Shown here piece by piece: positions 34,378-45,008 of a DNA stretch of 64,000 bases. The position numbers were made by a program, and so were the translations under genes. The DNA comes from Salegentibacter salinarum (lineage in GTDB: Bacteria; Bacteroidota; Bacteroidia; Flavobacteriales; Flavobacteriaceae). The DNA is taken from assembly GCF_900168115.1 (NCBI RefSeq), contig NZ_FUZC01000002.1, positions 124,001 through 188,000 of the forward strand, written 5' to 3'. The notes under the pieces are model-generated. The model worked only from the letters and a program-made list of their open reading frames with translations, ran no database searches and had not been told where the DNA came from. Every line of letters begins with the position of its first letter. Positions within the stretch are counted from its first letter, which is position 1.

Positions 34378-35391
34378 TTAAAATACATTAACCTCGGGTT
34401 CAAGTTTTATCTTGTATTTTTTATAAATTTTATCTTGAATTTCTTTAGAAAGGGCCAAAATTTCTTCTCCTGTGGCGTTTCCATAATTTACCAAAACAAG
34501 CGCCTGGTTTTTATGAACACCCGCATCTCCCTGCCGATAACCTTTTAACCCAGCCTGGTCTATTAACCAACCAGCAGGAATTTTTATATTATTTGCCTGC
34601 AAGGCATAAAAAGGTATTTCAGGAAATTTTTTTTGAAGATTTTTAAATTCAGATTCCTTAATAACCGGATTTTTAAAAAAGCTACCGCTGTTTCCTAATT
34701 CCCTGGGATCGGGTAATTTTTGCTGCCTAATACTTATTACCGCATCAGAAACATCTTTAATGCCAGGTTTTTTGATCTGGTTTTTATCCAGTTCAGCCTG
34801 GATGGCGCCATACTCGGTACTTAATTGATGGTCTTTTTTATTCAGTCTAAAATTTACCGAAGTGATAATATATTCCCCTTTCAGCTTATTTTTAAATACA
34901 GAGTTGCGATAATCAAATTCGCATTGTTCCCGGCTAAAAGTTTTAATTTCAAGCGTTTGTATTCGCATAGCCTCGCAAGATTCAAAAGTATCTTTGAGTT
35001 CCACCCCGTATGCGCCGATATTTTGAACAGGAGCGGTGCCAACATTTCCGGGGATTAGCGATAGGTTTTCTAATCCGCCATAATCCTTTTCTATGCAATA
35101 AAGCACAAATTGATGCCAGTTTTCACCGGCACCAACTTTTAAAATTACTTCATCCCGGCTTTCAGAAATAAGTTCAATTCCTTTTATGCCAATATGAATA
35201 ACAGTTTTGTCTATATTTTGCGTGAGCAGCATATTGCTGCCACCGCCAAGTACAAAAATTTCAGAAGCATAGGTTTGCTGTAAAACATCACGTAATTCTT
35301 CAGTAGAATGTACCGAAACGAATTTCCTGGCATTTACATCTACTCCAAAAGTATTGTGTTCTTTCAGCGAAAAATTTTCAGCAACCTGCAT
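34378..35391 (-). CDS. murB: UDP-N-acetylmuramate dehydrogenase
   Basis: FAD enzyme reducing UDP-GlcNAc-enolpyruvate to UDP-MurNAc in peptidoglycan synthesis. 337 aa, type I (E. coli-like). N-terminal HNTFGVDVNARKFV, FAD-binding VLGGGSNMLL and IPGNVGTAPVQNIGAYGVE; ELGNSGSFFKNP carries the proton-donor Ser, and a C-terminal Glu region LEPEVNVF is present. It starts 3 nt after the aminotransferase stop. Confidence 0.95.
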   Translation of the reverse strand: MQVAENFSLKEHNTFGVDVNARKFVSVHSTEELRDVLQQTYASEIFVLGGGSNMLLTQNIDKTVIHIGIKGIELISESRDEVILKVGAGENWHQFVLYCIEKDYGGLENLSLIPGNVGTAPVQNIGAYGVELKDTFESCEAMRIQTLEIKTFSREQCEFDYRNSVFKNKLKGEYIITSVNFRLNKKDHQLSTEYGAIQAELDKNQIKKPGIKDVSDAVISIRQQKLPDPRELGNSGSFFKNPVIKESEFKNLQKKFPEIPFYALQANNIKIPAGWLIDQAGLKGYRQGDAGVHKNQALVLVNYGNATGEEILALSKEIQDKIYKKYKIKLEPEVNVF

Positions 35392-35394
35392 AGC

Positions 35395-36585
35395 CTATTT
35401 GTTATATTCTTCCAGGGCTATTTTAAGAATTTCTATGGCTTTTTCCAGGTTTTCTTTCTTTAAAACATAAGCAATTCGCACCTGGTTCATTCCGGTATTT
35501 GGTGTAGAGTAGAAGCCGTTAGCAGGTGCTACCATTACGGTTTCTCCGTTATGCTGAAAATCTTCCAGCAACCACTGTGCAAATTTATCCGCGTTTTCAA
35601 TAGGCAATTCTGCAATGCAATAAAATGCACCTTTTGGTTTTGCTACTTTTACTCCGGGGATTTTTTCTAGACCTTCTATTAAAAGATTTCTTCGCTCAGT
35701 ATATTCCTTATTTACTTCTTCAAAATATTGGTCTGGCGTATCCAGTGCAGCTTCAGCAGCAATTTGAGCAAAAGTAGGCGGGCTTAACCTTGCCTGTGCG
35801 AATTTCATGGCGGCCGCCATTACTTCCTTATTCTTTGTAACCAGGCAGCCTATTCTGGCACCACACATACTATAACGTTTAGAAACAGAATCTACCATGA
35901 TAGCGTTTTGCTCCAGGTCGGGAATACTCATAATTGAATGGTGTTTTACGCCATCGTAAGCGAATTCGCGGTAAACTTCATCTGCAACAATAAACAGGTC
36001 GTGTTTTATTGCTAAATCTGCAAGCTGTTGAATTTCCTCACGTGTATAAAGGTAACCGGTTGGATTTCCAGGATTACAAATTAAAATTGCCTTAGTTTTA
36101 TCGGTAATTAAATTTTCAAATTCTGAAATTGCAGGAAGTGAAAAATTATCATCAATAGATCCTTTGATAGGAATAATTTGAACTCCTGAAGCGGTAGCAA
36201 ATCCGTTATAATTCGCATAAAAAGGTTCAGGAATAATTACTTCATCTCCGGGATCGGTAATACTTCCCATGGCAAATAACAAAGCTTCTGAACCTCCGGT
36301 GGTAATAATAATATCTTCAGCATCTACCGGGATATCATTCTTACGGTAATATTTAGCTAATTTGGTTCGGTAAGATTCAAAACCTGCAGAATGACTGTAA
36401 GAAAGAACATCTATATTGTTATTCTTAACAGCATCCAGAGCTGCTTTAGGTGTTTCAATATCCGGTTGTCCAATATTTAACTGATAGATTATTTTTCCTT
36501 TTTTTATAGCTGCTTCAGCAAAAGGAACTAATTTTCTTATCGGAGATTCGGGCATATTGCGCCCTTTGTTTGAAATACTTGGCAT
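35395..36585 (-). CDS. PLP-dependent aminotransferase, class I
   Basis: 396 aa from the ATG at 36585 (MPSISNKGRNMPESPIRKLVPF). Fold-type I: GGSEALLFAMG, NPGNPTGYLYT (PLP phosphate and carboxylate region), VADEVYREFAY and the Schiff-base Lys in VDSVSKRYSMCGARIG, then the substrate Arg in VRIAYVL. Likely an aspartate or aromatic-type transaminase; substrate uncertain. Operon with murB. Confidence 0.9.
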   Translation of the reverse strand: MPSISNKGRNMPESPIRKLVPFAEAAIKKGKIIYQLNIGQPDIETPKAALDAVKNNNIDVLSYSHSAGFESYRTKLAKYYRKNDIPVDAEDIIITTGGSEALLFAMGSITDPGDEVIIPEPFYANYNGFATASGVQIIPIKGSIDDNFSLPAISEFENLITDKTKAILICNPGNPTGYLYTREEIQQLADLAIKHDLFIVADEVYREFAYDGVKHHSIMSIPDLEQNAIMVDSVSKRYSMCGARIGCLVTKNKEVMAAAMKFAQARLSPPTFAQIAAEAALDTPDQYFEEVNKEYTERRNLLIEGLEKIPGVKVAKPKGAFYCIAELPIENADKFAQWLLEDFQHNGETVMVAPANGFYSTPNTGMNQVRIAYVLKKENLEKAIEILKIALEEYNK

Positions 36586-36706
36586 GAGATTGTTTTTAAT
36601 ACTGTGCAAAAATGCGAAATTCCTGTAAGATTCTATGCCTATTTTTCGTTATAATTGGCCTAAACTAAATTTGCATTTTTAAGTTGAATTGTACATTTCT
36701 AAGCGT

Positions 36707-36798
36707 AAAAAAACCGTTTGAAATATATTTTATGAACGCCATCCTGTCCTATAGTTTCGGGACAACTTGACGGAAATAAACCTTTCAAACGGCCTTTT
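36707..36798 (-). terminator. Long terminator hairpin carrying a nested palindrome
   Basis: Arms CCGTTTGAAA (36714-36723) and TTTCAAACGG (36783-36792), with A7 left of the stem giving a minus-strand T tail after the DUF1573 gene. The 59-nt interior holds a degenerate copy of the dispersed repeat (TGTCC...GGACA, then TTGACGG). A sister structure is at 45745. Confidence 0.6.
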
Positions 36799-36818
36799 CT
36801 AATTCTTCATCTTAAAAA

Positions 36819-37208
36819 TTAACGGCTGCTATCGTCTTCGATAACTCTACCTTTAATTTTAAGCGATTTTGTAGCTTCTTCGGCATTAGAATAAACGGTA
36901 ACCGTTTTTCTAATTGGACCCACAAGTTTGGTGTTATATTTTACCTGAATTTCACCGGTTTCTCCCGGTTGTATTGGTTCTTCCGGCTTTTTAGGGATGG
37001 TACACCCGCAACTTGAAGTTACATTAGCAATAACCAGGGGAGCGTTACCGGTATTGGTAAACTCAAAAACCCTTACGCCGTCACTTCCCTTCTTTATTTC
37101 GCCATAATCAATAGTTTCACTCTTGAATTCTATTTTGGCTGTTTCCTGTGCCATTGCAGTACCTAAACCGGCAACAACAAAAATGGCAATAGCGATTAAC
37201 TTTTTCAT
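36819..37208 (-). CDS. DUF1573 domain secreted protein
   Basis: 129 aa with signal peptide MKKLIAIAIFVVAGLGTAMAQ. The rest is one Ig-like ASH/DUF1573 domain: FEFTNTGNAPLVIANVTSSCGCTIPKKPEEPIQPGETGEI, with the family CGC motif. Common in Bacteroidota, probably periplasmic structural; specific role unknown. Divergent from valS. Confidence 0.87.
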   Translation of the reverse strand: MKKLIAIAIFVVAGLGTAMAQETAKIEFKSETIDYGEIKKGSDGVRVFEFTNTGNAPLVIANVTSSCGCTIPKKPEEPIQPGETGEIQVKYNTKLVGPIRKTVTVYSNAEEATKSLKIKGRVIEDDSSR

Positions 37209-37309
37209 AATTTCTGGTTTTTAATAAACGAAAGGTAAAGATAAGCTGAAATGATGTACACTCAAAATTTTAATCAAATCAACTTCTTTTATAATCCTTC
37301 AGTTATAAT

Positions 37310-37317
37310 TACTTTTG
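37310..37317 (+). promoter_or_regulatory. Candidate -7 box of valS
   Basis: TACTTTTG, matching TAnnTTTG, lies 27 nt before the valS ATG at 37344. No clear -33 TTG. It sits inside the in-frame upstream extension, which argues against the earlier start at 37251. Confidence 0.4.
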
Positions 37318-37343
37318 CTTTATTTTTCAAAAACCAGACCAAT

Positions 37344-39974
37344 ATGGCAATTGCTTCCCAATACGATTCAAAAAAAGTAGAAGATAAATGGTATAACTAC
37401 TGGATGGAAAACAAGTTTTTTCATTCAGAAGTAGACGAGAGAGAACCTTACACCATTGTGATACCGCCACCAAACGTGACCGGGGTTTTGCATATGGGTC
37501 ATATGCTGAATAATACCATTCAGGATGTTTTAGTGAGACGCGCCAGGTTAAAAGGTTTCAATGCCTGCTGGGTACCGGGAACAGATCACGCTTCTATTGC
37601 AACTGAAGCAAAAGTGGTAGCAAAATTAAAGGCTGAAGGAATTGATAAAAACGATCTTAGCCGTGAGGAATTTCTACAACACGCCTGGGACTGGACACAT
37701 AAGCACGGCGGGATAATCCTGGAACAATTAAAAAAGTTGGGCGCTTCCTGCGACTGGGACCGCACCAAGTTTACGATGGATGATAATATGTCAGCTTCGG
37801 TAATTAAGGTTTTTGTTGATCTATATGAAAAAGGCCTTATTTACCGTGGGTACCGAATGGTAAATTGGGATCCGGTGGCAAAAACTACACTTTCTGATGA
37901 AGAAGTAATTCACCTGGAAAAACAAGGAAATCTTTATTACCTGAATTATAAGGTAGAAGGAACCGAAGATGTTTTAACCATTGCAACTACGCGACCCGAA
38001 ACAATCCTGGGAGATACCGCGATTTGTATTAATCCAAATGACGAGCGTTTTACACACTTAAAAGGTAAAAAAGCGATAGTGCCAATTTGCAATCGAGTTA
38101 TACCAATTATAGAAGATGAATATGTAGATGTAGAATTTGGTACCGGTTGTTTAAAAGTTACTCCCGCACACGACGAGAACGATAAAATGCTGGGCGATAA
38201 GCACAATCTTGAGGTAATAGATATTCTTAACGATGATGCCAGCCTTAATGCTTACGGGATGCATTACGAAGGTAAAGACAGGTTCCAGGCAAGAATAGAA
38301 ATTGTTGAAGAATTAAAAGAAATGGGTGTGCTAACCAAAGTTGAGGAGCATACCAATAAAGTGGGAACCAGTGAGCGGACCGGTGCGGTGATAGAACCAA
38401 AGCTAAGCGATCAGTGGTTTTTGAAAATGAAAGATATGGCCAAACCGGCAATTGATGCCGTGGTTGGAGACGAAATTAATCTTGTTCCCGATAAATTTTT
38501 GAATACTTACAAGCACTGGATGGAAAATGTGCGTGACTGGAATATCTCACGCCAGCTTTTATGGGGGCAGCAGATTCCCGCTTATTTCTACGGAAGCGGA
38601 AAAGAGGATTTTGTAGTTGCTGAAACTTCTGAAGAAGCTTTGGAAAAAGCCAGAAAAAAATCAGGAAATGCAAGTTTAAAAGCTGAAGAATTAATTCAGG
38701 ATAAAGATGCCTTGGATACATGGTTTTCGTCCTGGTTATGGCCAATGAGCGTTTTCAACGGAATCCTGGAACCTGAAAATGAAGAAATCAATTATTACTA
38801 TCCTACCAACGATCTTGTAACTGCTCCTGAAATCTTATTTTTCTGGGTTGCACGTATGATTATGGCGGGCTATGAATATAGAGGCGAAAGACCTTTTAGA
38901 AATGTTTACTTAACCGGAATAGTTCGTGATAAACAACGAAGAAAAATGTCTAAATCGCTTGGGAATTCTCCAGATCCGCTTGGGTTAATTGAACAATATG
39001 GTGCTGATGGGGTTCGTGTGGGTATGTTATTGAGCTCTCCCGCCGGAAACGATTTGATGTTTGAAGAAGATCTTTGTAAGCAGGGTAGTGCCTTTTCAAA
39101 TAAAATATGGAACGCTTTCAGGCTGGTTAAAGGTTGGGAAATTTCCGAAGAAAAAGAGCAGGACGAAACTTCAAAAATCGCGTTAGATTGGTACACTGCA
39201 AGATTTAGAAAAACTCTGGCTGAAATTGAAGATCATTACTCGAAATACCGAATGAGTGATGCTTTAATGAGTACTTATAAACTAATTTGGGACGATTACT
39301 GCTCGTGGTTCCTGGAAATGGTGAAACCCCCTTACGGGCAGCCTATTGATGCTAAAACTTATAAAGCAGTAATTGAAATATTGGAGGATAATTTAAAAAT
39401 TCTTCACCCGTTTATGCCTTTTGTAACCGAAGAGATCTGGCAGGAAATTACCGAAAGAACTCCTTCAGAAGCTTTGATAATAGCAAAATGGCCGGAACTT
39501 AAGGAATTCAATGACGAGATAATTAGTGAGTTTGGTTTGGCTTCAGAAGTTATTGCCGGAATCAGAAAAATTAGGAAAGAGAAAAATATTTCATTTAAAA
39601 ATACCATAGATCTTATGGTGATGAACAATGAAAATGTTTCAGAATTATTTGATCCTGTGATCTTAAAAATGGGAAATATTAATGAATTCGGTTATGTAGA
39701 CAAGCAGGTGGAAGGTGCGCTTTCTTTCCGAGTAAAATCTAATGAATATTTTATTCCTATTGCAGGCTCTATAGATGTGGAAGCTGAAGTTAAAAAGCTG
39801 GAAGAAGAATTAAAGTACAATCAAGGCTTTTTGAATTCCGTGGAAAAGAAACTTTCTAATGAGCGTTTTGTAAATAACGCCCCGGAAAAAGTGGTTGCTA
39901 TAGAAAAAGCGAAAAAGGCAGATGCTGAAGCTAAAATTGAAGCGATTAAAGCCAGCTTAAAAAGTTTAAAATAA
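37344..39974 (+). CDS. valS: Valyl-tRNA synthetase
   Basis: Class I synthetase, 876 aa from the ATG at 37344 ([17 protein letters not shown]). The HIGH motif appears as HMGH in [17 protein letters not shown]. The editing domain is in the middle ([13 protein letters not shown]), and KMSKS in [16 protein letters not shown]-terminal coiled-coil tRNA-binding arm is visible ([15 protein letters not shown]). The frame opens 31 codons earlier, but those codons carry the likely promoter. Confidence 0.96.
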   Translation: MAIASQYDSKKVEDKWYNYWMENKFFHSEVDEREPYTIVIPPPNVTGVLHMGHMLNNTIQDVLVRRARLKGFNACWVPGTDHASIATEAKVVAKLKAEGIDKNDLSREEFLQHAWDWTHKHGGIILEQLKKLGASCDWDRTKFTMDDNMSASVIKVFVDLYEKGLIYRGYRMVNWDPVAKTTLSDEEVIHLEKQGNLYYLNYKVEGTEDVLTIATTRPETILGDTAICINPNDERFTHLKGKKAIVPICNRVIPIIEDEYVDVEFGTGCLKVTPAHDENDKMLGDKHNLEVIDILNDDASLNAYGMHYEGKDRFQARIEIVEELKEMGVLTKVEEHTNKVGTSERTGAVIEPKLSDQWFLKMKDMAKPAIDAVVGDEINLVPDKFLNTYKHWMENVRDWNISRQLLWGQQIPAYFYGSGKEDFVVAETSEEALEKARKKSGNASLKAEELIQDKDALDTWFSSWLWPMSVFNGILEPENEEINYYYPTNDLVTAPEILFFWVARMIMAGYEYRGERPFRNVYLTGIVRDKQRRKMSKSLGNSPDPLGLIEQYGADGVRVGMLLSSPAGNDLMFEEDLCKQGSAFSNKIWNAFRLVKGWEISEEKEQDETSKIALDWYTARFRKTLAEIEDHYSKYRMSDALMSTYKLIWDDYCSWFLEMVKPPYGQPIDAKTYKAVIEILEDNLKILHPFMPFVTEEIWQEITERTPSEALIIAKWPELKEFNDEIISEFGLASEVIAGIRKIRKEKNISFKNTIDLMVMNNENVSELFDPVILKMGNINEFGYVDKQVEGALSFRVKSNEYFIPIAGSIDVEAEVKKLEEELKYNQGFLNSVEKKLSNERFVNNAPEKVVAIEKAKKADAEAKIEAIKASLKSLK

Positions 39975-40000
39975 AATTAAGGGAGATTTTGGCGAGGTAG

Positions 40001-40294
40001 CTATGGGGTTACTTCGCCAATATGTTCTTCTACAAGTTCTACATATTTTTCGCGAGCTTCCTGCTTGCTTAAATTTTTCACCTGTAATAAAGCGTTTATT
40101 TTAAAAGCATTTCTAAGATCTCCTTCGTTAGTAGGGGGAATGTAGAATCCGTTTACCTGGGTGGCTTTCTTGTAATAGGCGTAAAAGTGAAGCATAACAT
40201 CTGGCGCAAATTTTTGATTGGTTTTGCTGGCCATGTCATAGGCTTTTAGAAATTTTTCATCTGTTGTTTCAGGCATAACGTACTGCTTATTCAT
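40001..40294 (-). CDS. Acyl-CoA-binding protein
   Basis: 97 aa from the ATG at 40294; a TTG one codon earlier is unlikely. ACBP fold: FLKAYDMASKTNQKF, DVMLHFYAYYKKATQVNG (the YxxYKQAT block), then NAFKINALLQVKNLSKQEAREKYVELV with Lys and Tyr ligand positions. It binds long-chain acyl-CoA in the cytoplasm. It overlaps the psd stop by 8 nt. An imperfect 11-bp inverted repeat at 39989-40020 covers its stop codon. Confidence 0.9.
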   Translation of the reverse strand: MNKQYVMPETTDEKFLKAYDMASKTNQKFAPDVMLHFYAYYKKATQVNGFYIPPTNEGDLRNAFKINALLQVKNLSKQEAREKYVELVEEHIGEVTP

Positions 40295-40943
40295 CAATTT
40301 TGGCTATAACACTTAGCCCACCTTTTACCTTCTGGTTAAGTTTCACCGAAATTGGTGTATTTAAAGGTAAAAATACATCTACCCTGGAACCGAATTTTAT
40401 AAATCCGCTATCGCTACCTTGAATTACTTCATTGCCAACTTCAGCATAGTTTACAATTCTTTTTGCCATTGCACCGGCAATTTGCCTGTATAAAACTTCC
40501 CCGGCCTTTTCATTTGCAACCACAACTGTTGTTCTTTCGTTCTCCTCACTGGATTTTGGGTGCCAGGCAACCAAAAATTTTCCAGGATGGTATTTGCTGT
40601 ATTTTACTTTTCCGCCAATAGGATGTCTTGTTACGTGCACATTTATGGGCGACATAAAAATAGAAACCTGCAAGCGTTTGTCTTTAAAGTATTCTTTTTC
40701 TTCTACTTCTTCTATGGCTACTACTTTGCCGTCTACCGGGGCAACTACGTGTGCATCGTTTAAAACTGTATTCCGTTTAGGATTTCTAAAGAATTGAATA
40801 ATTAGAAAAAACAGTATTATGGTGGCTACCAGGATAGCAAATTTTATCCAGTATGTATTTATTAACGAATACGATACCACGTTTATTGTAATAAGCAGCA
40901 AAGCTGCCCACCCCATAATTTTGTAACCTTCTTTATGAAACAT
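40287..40943 (-). CDS. psd: Phosphatidylserine decarboxylase, short form
   Basis: 218 aa. Makes phosphatidylethanolamine from phosphatidylserine. Two N-terminal membrane helices, then the catalytic domain with VAPVDGKVVAIEE, FMSPINVHVTRHP and the self-cleavage Gly-Ser in FIKFGSRVDVF (about 186), which yields the pyruvoyl group. The length matches the archaeal/Bacteroidota-type short Psd. It overlaps cdsA by 11 nt. Confidence 0.92.
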   Translation of the reverse strand: MFHKEGYKIMGWAALLLITINVVSYSLINTYWIKFAILVATIILFFLIIQFFRNPKRNTVLNDAHVVAPVDGKVVAIEEVEEKEYFKDKRLQVSIFMSPINVHVTRHPIGGKVKYSKYHPGKFLVAWHPKSSEENERTTVVVANEKAGEVLYRQIAGAMAKRIVNYAEVGNEVIQGSDSGFIKFGSRVDVFLPLNTPISVKLNQKVKGGLSVIAKIDE

Positions 40944-41736
40944 AATCTAGAATATATAGATAAGCATATACAAATGGACTCGAAAAAATAATACTGTCTA
41001 ACCTGTCAAACAAGCCACCGTGTCCTGGCATTAAGGTACCGCTGTCTTTTACACCGGCCTGCCGTTTAAATTTTGATTGAATAAGATCTCCAAGTGTTCC
41101 AAAAACACTAAGTATAATAGCCATTCCCAACCAAATAGGGAAGGTGAGGAACTGGGTGTAATAAAAAATAAAAAAACTGGCTACACCGCTAAAAATCACT
41201 CCGCCCAGGAAACCTTCTACAGTTTTATTGGGAGAAATACGTTCGAAGAGTTTTCTACTTCCAAAATTCTTACCAACAATATAAGCAAATGTATCATTAG
41301 TCCAAATCAGGATAAAAATCCCTACTACCAGTTTGGGAATAAAAACGCCTTCTATGGTAGGAATAAGGGTTAGAAAAATTACCGAAGAAATTAGGTAGAA
41401 GATTATAATAATGTACTTTTTCTTTTCAAAAACTGGTATTTTTCTCACTACCAGTAAATCTTTTACCAAAAATAAGTTTACAAATATGGTAATGAAAAGC
41501 AGCAGGATAGTAGCATCCTGATTAAATTTTAAATAGCTGAAAAGATAAAAAAGTAAGGCCTGTACAGCGTAAAGTGCATAACTTTTTAAATGCAGAAGCT
41601 TTTGCATTTCAACAAGACAAACGAGCCCTAAGAGGTAAAATAAGCTGATAAAAATTAATTCTGAAGAAAGTATAGAAGCCACCAATATGGATACGTACAA
41701 CAATCCTGAAATAGTTCTAATAATAGCTTCCCTCAT
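40933..41736 (-). CDS. cdsA: Phosphatidate cytidylyltransferase
   Basis: 267 aa, about eight membrane helices. Makes CDP-diacylglycerol from phosphatidate and CTP. Signature regions: TNDTFAYIVGKNFGSRKLFERISPNKTVEG and the C-terminal KDSGTLMPGHGGLFDRLDS, matching the CdsA pattern. Operon order rsfS-ftsH-LUD-cdsA-psd-acbP couples phospholipid synthesis genes. Confidence 0.93.
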   Translation of the reverse strand: MREAIIRTISGLLYVSILVASILSSELIFISLFYLLGLVCLVEMQKLLHLKSYALYAVQALLFYLFSYLKFNQDATILLLFITIFVNLFLVKDLLVVRKIPVFEKKKYIIIIFYLISSVIFLTLIPTIEGVFIPKLVVGIFILIWTNDTFAYIVGKNFGSRKLFERISPNKTVEGFLGGVIFSGVASFFIFYYTQFLTFPIWLGMAIILSVFGTLGDLIQSKFKRQAGVKDSGTLMPGHGGLFDRLDSIIFSSPFVYAYLYILDYVS

Positions 41737-41739
41737 GTG

Positions 41740-42351
41740 TTATAAATCTTCCAGCAGGAGCAAATATAGGTTTTTTGTGCTACTTCCATAGCTCATAAAA
41801 TCTCCTTCTTTTTGCGTTTCAAAATTTTTGATGGTAGTAATATTAGAAGGAATTCGCTGTTTGTTTCTAAATTTAATGCCGCGAAGGCCTTCGCCAATAG
41901 TATCTATTAACTGGCTTGTAGAAGAAATAATAACAAAATTATCGGGTAAATCGTTGAGTTTGCATTCTTTAATCTGGTTAGAAGAAATAAGGATAGATCC
42001 GTCGTTTGCTACCAGGTATTCACAGGTAGAAAGAAAGAACGGAGCCGTACCAGACCTGGTAAAATTAAGGTTGAAACCTTTAAATTTATCCTGAAGATTG
42101 GGATCAAGGCAAAAACATTCCTTTTCATACCAATCGTTTTCAAGTAAAATATTATCAAAGGCCTCCTGCATTTCTTTAGTGTCTTCACAATAGAGAAATT
42201 TTCCACCGTTATTTTTAAAATTGAGCATAAAACGCTCGTCGGTAGGCAGTTTTACCTCTGGCATGTATTTTCCCCGCTCAGCTTTTTCAGGAGAGTCCTG
42301 TTTTTTGTCTGATTTAGATTTAGGGTTAAGAAATCTTCTAAATAGACTCAT
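41740..42351 (-). CDS. LUD domain protein (LutC/YkgG-like)
   Basis: 203 aa. N-terminal basic, Ser/Lys-rich tail (1-30) before the domain. LUD-type motifs: FTRSGTAPFFLSTCEYLVANDGSILISSNQI and NFVIISSTSQLIDTIGEGL. Canonical LutC helps in lactate oxidation, but here the partners LutA/LutB are absent, and the gene is fixed between ftsH and cdsA. Function in this context unknown. Confidence 0.8.
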   Translation of the reverse strand: MSLFRRFLNPKSKSDKKQDSPEKAERGKYMPEVKLPTDERFMLNFKNNGGKFLYCEDTKEMQEAFDNILLENDWYEKECFCLDPNLQDKFKGFNLNFTRSGTAPFFLSTCEYLVANDGSILISSNQIKECKLNDLPDNFVIISSTSQLIDTIGEGLRGIKFRNKQRIPSNITTIKNFETQKEGDFMSYGSSTKNLYLLLLEDL

Positions 42352-42450
42352 AGAGTTTTGGGTGTGGTTCTCAACGTCATTTTAACCAAAGGTAAAAAAT
42401 CTTAATTTAACACTTAGGCAAATTAAGATTTTTTAAACCGTGGTTGTGAA

Positions 42451-44517
42451 CTATTTATTAACTGAATTATCTTCAGTTATCGTGTTCTCTTCAGAATCAC
42501 TTCCGGGGGCAGGATTTTGTTCTTTTGTTTCAGCAGCTTTTTCTTGAATTTTAGGAGTTTCTTTCTTTCCTAAAACTTCAGTTTTTTCCTGATCTTTATC
42601 ATAAGGTCTTTTTCCGAAGATAGTTTCCAAATCGTCTTTAAAAATAACCTCTTTATCAAGGAGAATATCGGCTAACTGTCCCAGTTTATCTTTGTGCTCG
42701 GTAAGTAAATCTATAGCACGCTTATACTGAGTCTCAATTAAATTTGAAATTTCTTTATCAATAAGCTCAGATGTACTTTCACTATAAGGTTTGGTGAAAT
42801 TATATTCACTCTGGCCGGAAGAATCGTAATAAGTAAGGTTACCAACTTTATCATTCAACCCATAAATAGTAACCATGGCTTTAGCTTGTTTGGTCACTTT
42901 TTCAAGATCACTTAAGGCTCCGGTTGAAATCTTATCAAAAACCACTTTCTCTGCTGCACGGCCACCTAGGGCAGCACACATTTCATCCAGCATTTGCTCT
43001 GGTCTTACAATAAGTCGCTCTTCAGGCAAATACCAGGCAGCACCAAGTGATTGTCCACGAGGAACAATAGTTACTTTAACCAGCGGTGCAGCGTGCTCTA
43101 ACATCCAGCTTACAGTCGCGTGACCGGCTTCGTGGTAGGCAATTGCTTTTTTCTCGTCTGGAGTAATAATTTTGTTCTTTTTCTCAAGTCCGCCAACAAT
43201 ACGGTCTACGGCATCAAGGAAATCCTGTTTTCCTACTGCTTTATTACCTTTACGAGCGGCAATAAGTGCAGCTTCGTTACAAACATTGGCAATATCTGCT
43301 CCCGAGAATCCGGGGGTTTGTTTTGCTAAAAATTCAGTATCAAGTTCCTCGGCTACTTTTTTAAGTGGCTTGAGGTGAACTTCAAAAATTTCTTTTCTTT
43401 CATTTAAGTCGGGAAGATCAACATAAATCTGTCGGTCAAACCTTCCGGCACGCATTAGTGCTTTATCCAGTACATCGGCACGGTTGGTCGCGGCAACAAC
43501 TATAACGTTAGTGTTGGTTCCAAAACCATCCATTTCTGTTAATAACTGGTTTAAGGTATTTTCACGTTCATCGTTAGAACCTGAGAAATTACTTTTTCCT
43601 CGGGCACGGCCAATGGCATCAATTTCATCAATAAAGATAATTGAAGGTGATTTCTCTTTGGCTTGCTTAAATAAGTCACGAACCCTGGAAGCACCAACTC
43701 CTACAAACATCTCTACGAAATCTGATCCGGAAAGAGAGAAAAAAGGTACTTTGGCTTCTCCGGCAACGGCTTTAGCCAGTAAGGTTTTACCGGTTCCAGG
43801 AGGGCCTACAAGTAAGGCTCCTTTAGGAATTTTACCACCTAAGGAAGTATATTTATCGGGATGTTTAAGGAAATCTACAATCTCCTGAACTTCTTCTTTT
43901 GCGCCTTCCAAACCGGCAACATCTTTAAAAGAAGTTTTTACATCAGTATTCTGGTCAAATAATTTCGCTTTTGATTTTCCAATATTGAAAATTTGGCCTC
44001 CTGCACCACCACCGGCACCTGAGCTCATTTTTTTCATTATAAAAATCCAAACTCCAATAATCAGGATAAACGGTAATAATGCCCAGAAAATCTCACTCAT
44101 TACGTTACTTTGCGTATCGTAAACCACAGTGGTATCCAGGTTATTTTCAGCCTTTATTTCCTTGATATCGTCTTCAAGGTTTTGTAAATCACCAAACTCA
44201 AAACTATAGGCCGGGGTTTCGCCACCGGTGTTAAAAAGCTCGGGATCGTTGGCTTGTTTATGAATGTCTTTTTGCGCTGCATCTTCTGTAAGGTAAACTT
44301 TAGCCTGTTTGCGGTTTACAATCTCTACCTTTTTTACGTCACCGTCTCGAAGATACGTTAGAAATTCAGCCGGATTGGTTTGAGCTGGTTCACTAAAACC
44401 GCCTCCACTAAAGAAATTAATTCCTATAAATATAATGATTATAGCGGCATAGATCCAGTAAGCATTAAATTTAGGCTTCTTGGGATCTGTATTTTTTTTG
44501 GGTTGCTGTTTCGCCAT
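42451..44517 (-). CDS. ftsH: ATP-dependent zinc metalloprotease FtsH
   Basis: 688 aa membrane-bound AAA protease that degrades misfolded membrane proteins. Two membrane helices (about 18-36 and 143-161) with a periplasmic loop between; Gly-rich linker [10 protein letters not shown]; Walker A GPPGTGKT (about 235-242); Walker [35 protein letters not shown]; zinc site [12 protein letters not shown] (about 460) and a distal Asp. The C-terminal tail is acidic and disordered. Confidence 0.96.
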   Translation of the reverse strand: MAKQQPKKNTDPKKPKFNAYWIYAAIIIIFIGINFFSGGGFSEPAQTNPAEFLTYLRDGDVKKVEIVNRKQAKVYLTEDAAQKDIHKQANDPELFNTGGETPAYSFEFGDLQNLEDDIKEIKAENNLDTTVVYDTQSNVMSEIFWALLPFILIIGVWIFIMKKMSSGAGGGAGGQIFNIGKSKAKLFDQNTDVKTSFKDVAGLEGAKEEVQEIVDFLKHPDKYTSLGGKIPKGALLVGPPGTGKTLLAKAVAGEAKVPFFSLSGSDFVEMFVGVGASRVRDLFKQAKEKSPSIIFIDEIDAIGRARGKSNFSGSNDERENTLNQLLTEMDGFGTNTNVIVVAATNRADVLDKALMRAGRFDRQIYVDLPDLNERKEIFEVHLKPLKKVAEELDTEFLAKQTPGFSGADIANVCNEAALIAARKGNKAVGKQDFLDAVDRIVGGLEKKNKIITPDEKKAIAYHEAGHATVSWMLEHAAPLVKVTIVPRGQSLGAAWYLPEERLIVRPEQMLDEMCAALGGRAAEKVVFDKISTGALSDLEKVTKQAKAMVTIYGLNDKVGNLTYYDSSGQSEYNFTKPYSESTSELIDKEISNLIETQYKRAIDLLTEHKDKLGQLADILLDKEVIFKDDLETIFGKRPYDKDQEKTEVLGKKETPKIQEKAAETKEQNPAPGSDSEENTITEDNSVNK

Positions 44518-44541
44518 TCTTGGTAATTCTAAATTAAATAA

Positions 44542-44913
44542 TTAGTAATTGGTTTCTATGGAAGTGATTTTTGCATCACCCCAAAGACTTTCAATATCAT
44601 AAAACTCTCTAATATGCTTTTGGAAAACGTGAACAACCACGTTTACATAATCTAAAAGTACCCACTCTGCATTTTCTCCGCCTTCTACGTGCCAGGGTTT
44701 GTCTTTAAGAGCCTTACTTACAGTTTTTTGGATGGAATTCACAATGGCGTTTACCTGTGTGTTGGAAGTCCCGTTGCAGATTATAAAATAATCACATACG
44801 GTATTTTCTATTTGCCTAAGGTCAAGAATATCAATGTCGTTACCTTTTACTTCTTCAATTCCTTTAATTATATGCGCAATAAGTTGATCGTTGTTCGCTT
44901 CTTTTTTTGCCAT
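44542..44913 (-). CDS. rsfS: Ribosome silencing factor
   Basis: 123 aa RsfS/DUF143 protein that binds uL14 and blocks 50S-30S joining in starvation. Family blocks: DILDLRQIENTVCDYFIICNG, WHVEGGENAEWVLLDYVNVVVHVF and the YDIESLWGDA end. It is the first gene of the ftsH operon and lies 24 nt upstream of ftsH. Confidence 0.95.
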   Translation of the reverse strand: MAKKEANNDQLIAHIIKGIEEVKGNDIDILDLRQIENTVCDYFIICNGTSNTQVNAIVNSIQKTVSKALKDKPWHVEGGENAEWVLLDYVNVVVHVFQKHIREFYDIESLWGDAKITSIETNY

Positions 44914-44931
44914 TAAAATTAATTATTTTCG

Positions 44932-44939
44932 CAAAGTTA
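44932..44939 (-). promoter_or_regulatory. Candidate -7 box for the rsfS-ftsH operon
   Basis: TAACTTTG on the minus strand fits TAnnTTTG, 18 nt before the rsfS ATG. No good -33 TTG at the right distance, so the call is tentative. Confidence 0.35.
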
Positions 44940-45008
44940 TTACTTTTTAGCTGTTTATAGGCTTAGTTTACATAACATTTAACGCCCGTTTCATTTCTTA
45001 CTATTAGT

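Noticed and set aside
37251-37343. Upstream start of valS adding 31 residues
   Set aside because: The stretch is AT-rich, contains a promoter-like TACTTTTG, and [17 protein letters not shown] is the usual ValS N terminus.
39989-40020. Hairpin at the 3' end of the acyl-CoA-binding protein gene as a terminator
   Set aside because: The 11-bp stem is good, but neither strand has a T run after it, so termination is unsupported.
43484-43888. 134-aa ORF on the plus strand inside ftsH
   Set aside because: Antisense shadow of the AAA domain; composition fits the reverse complement of a conserved gene.
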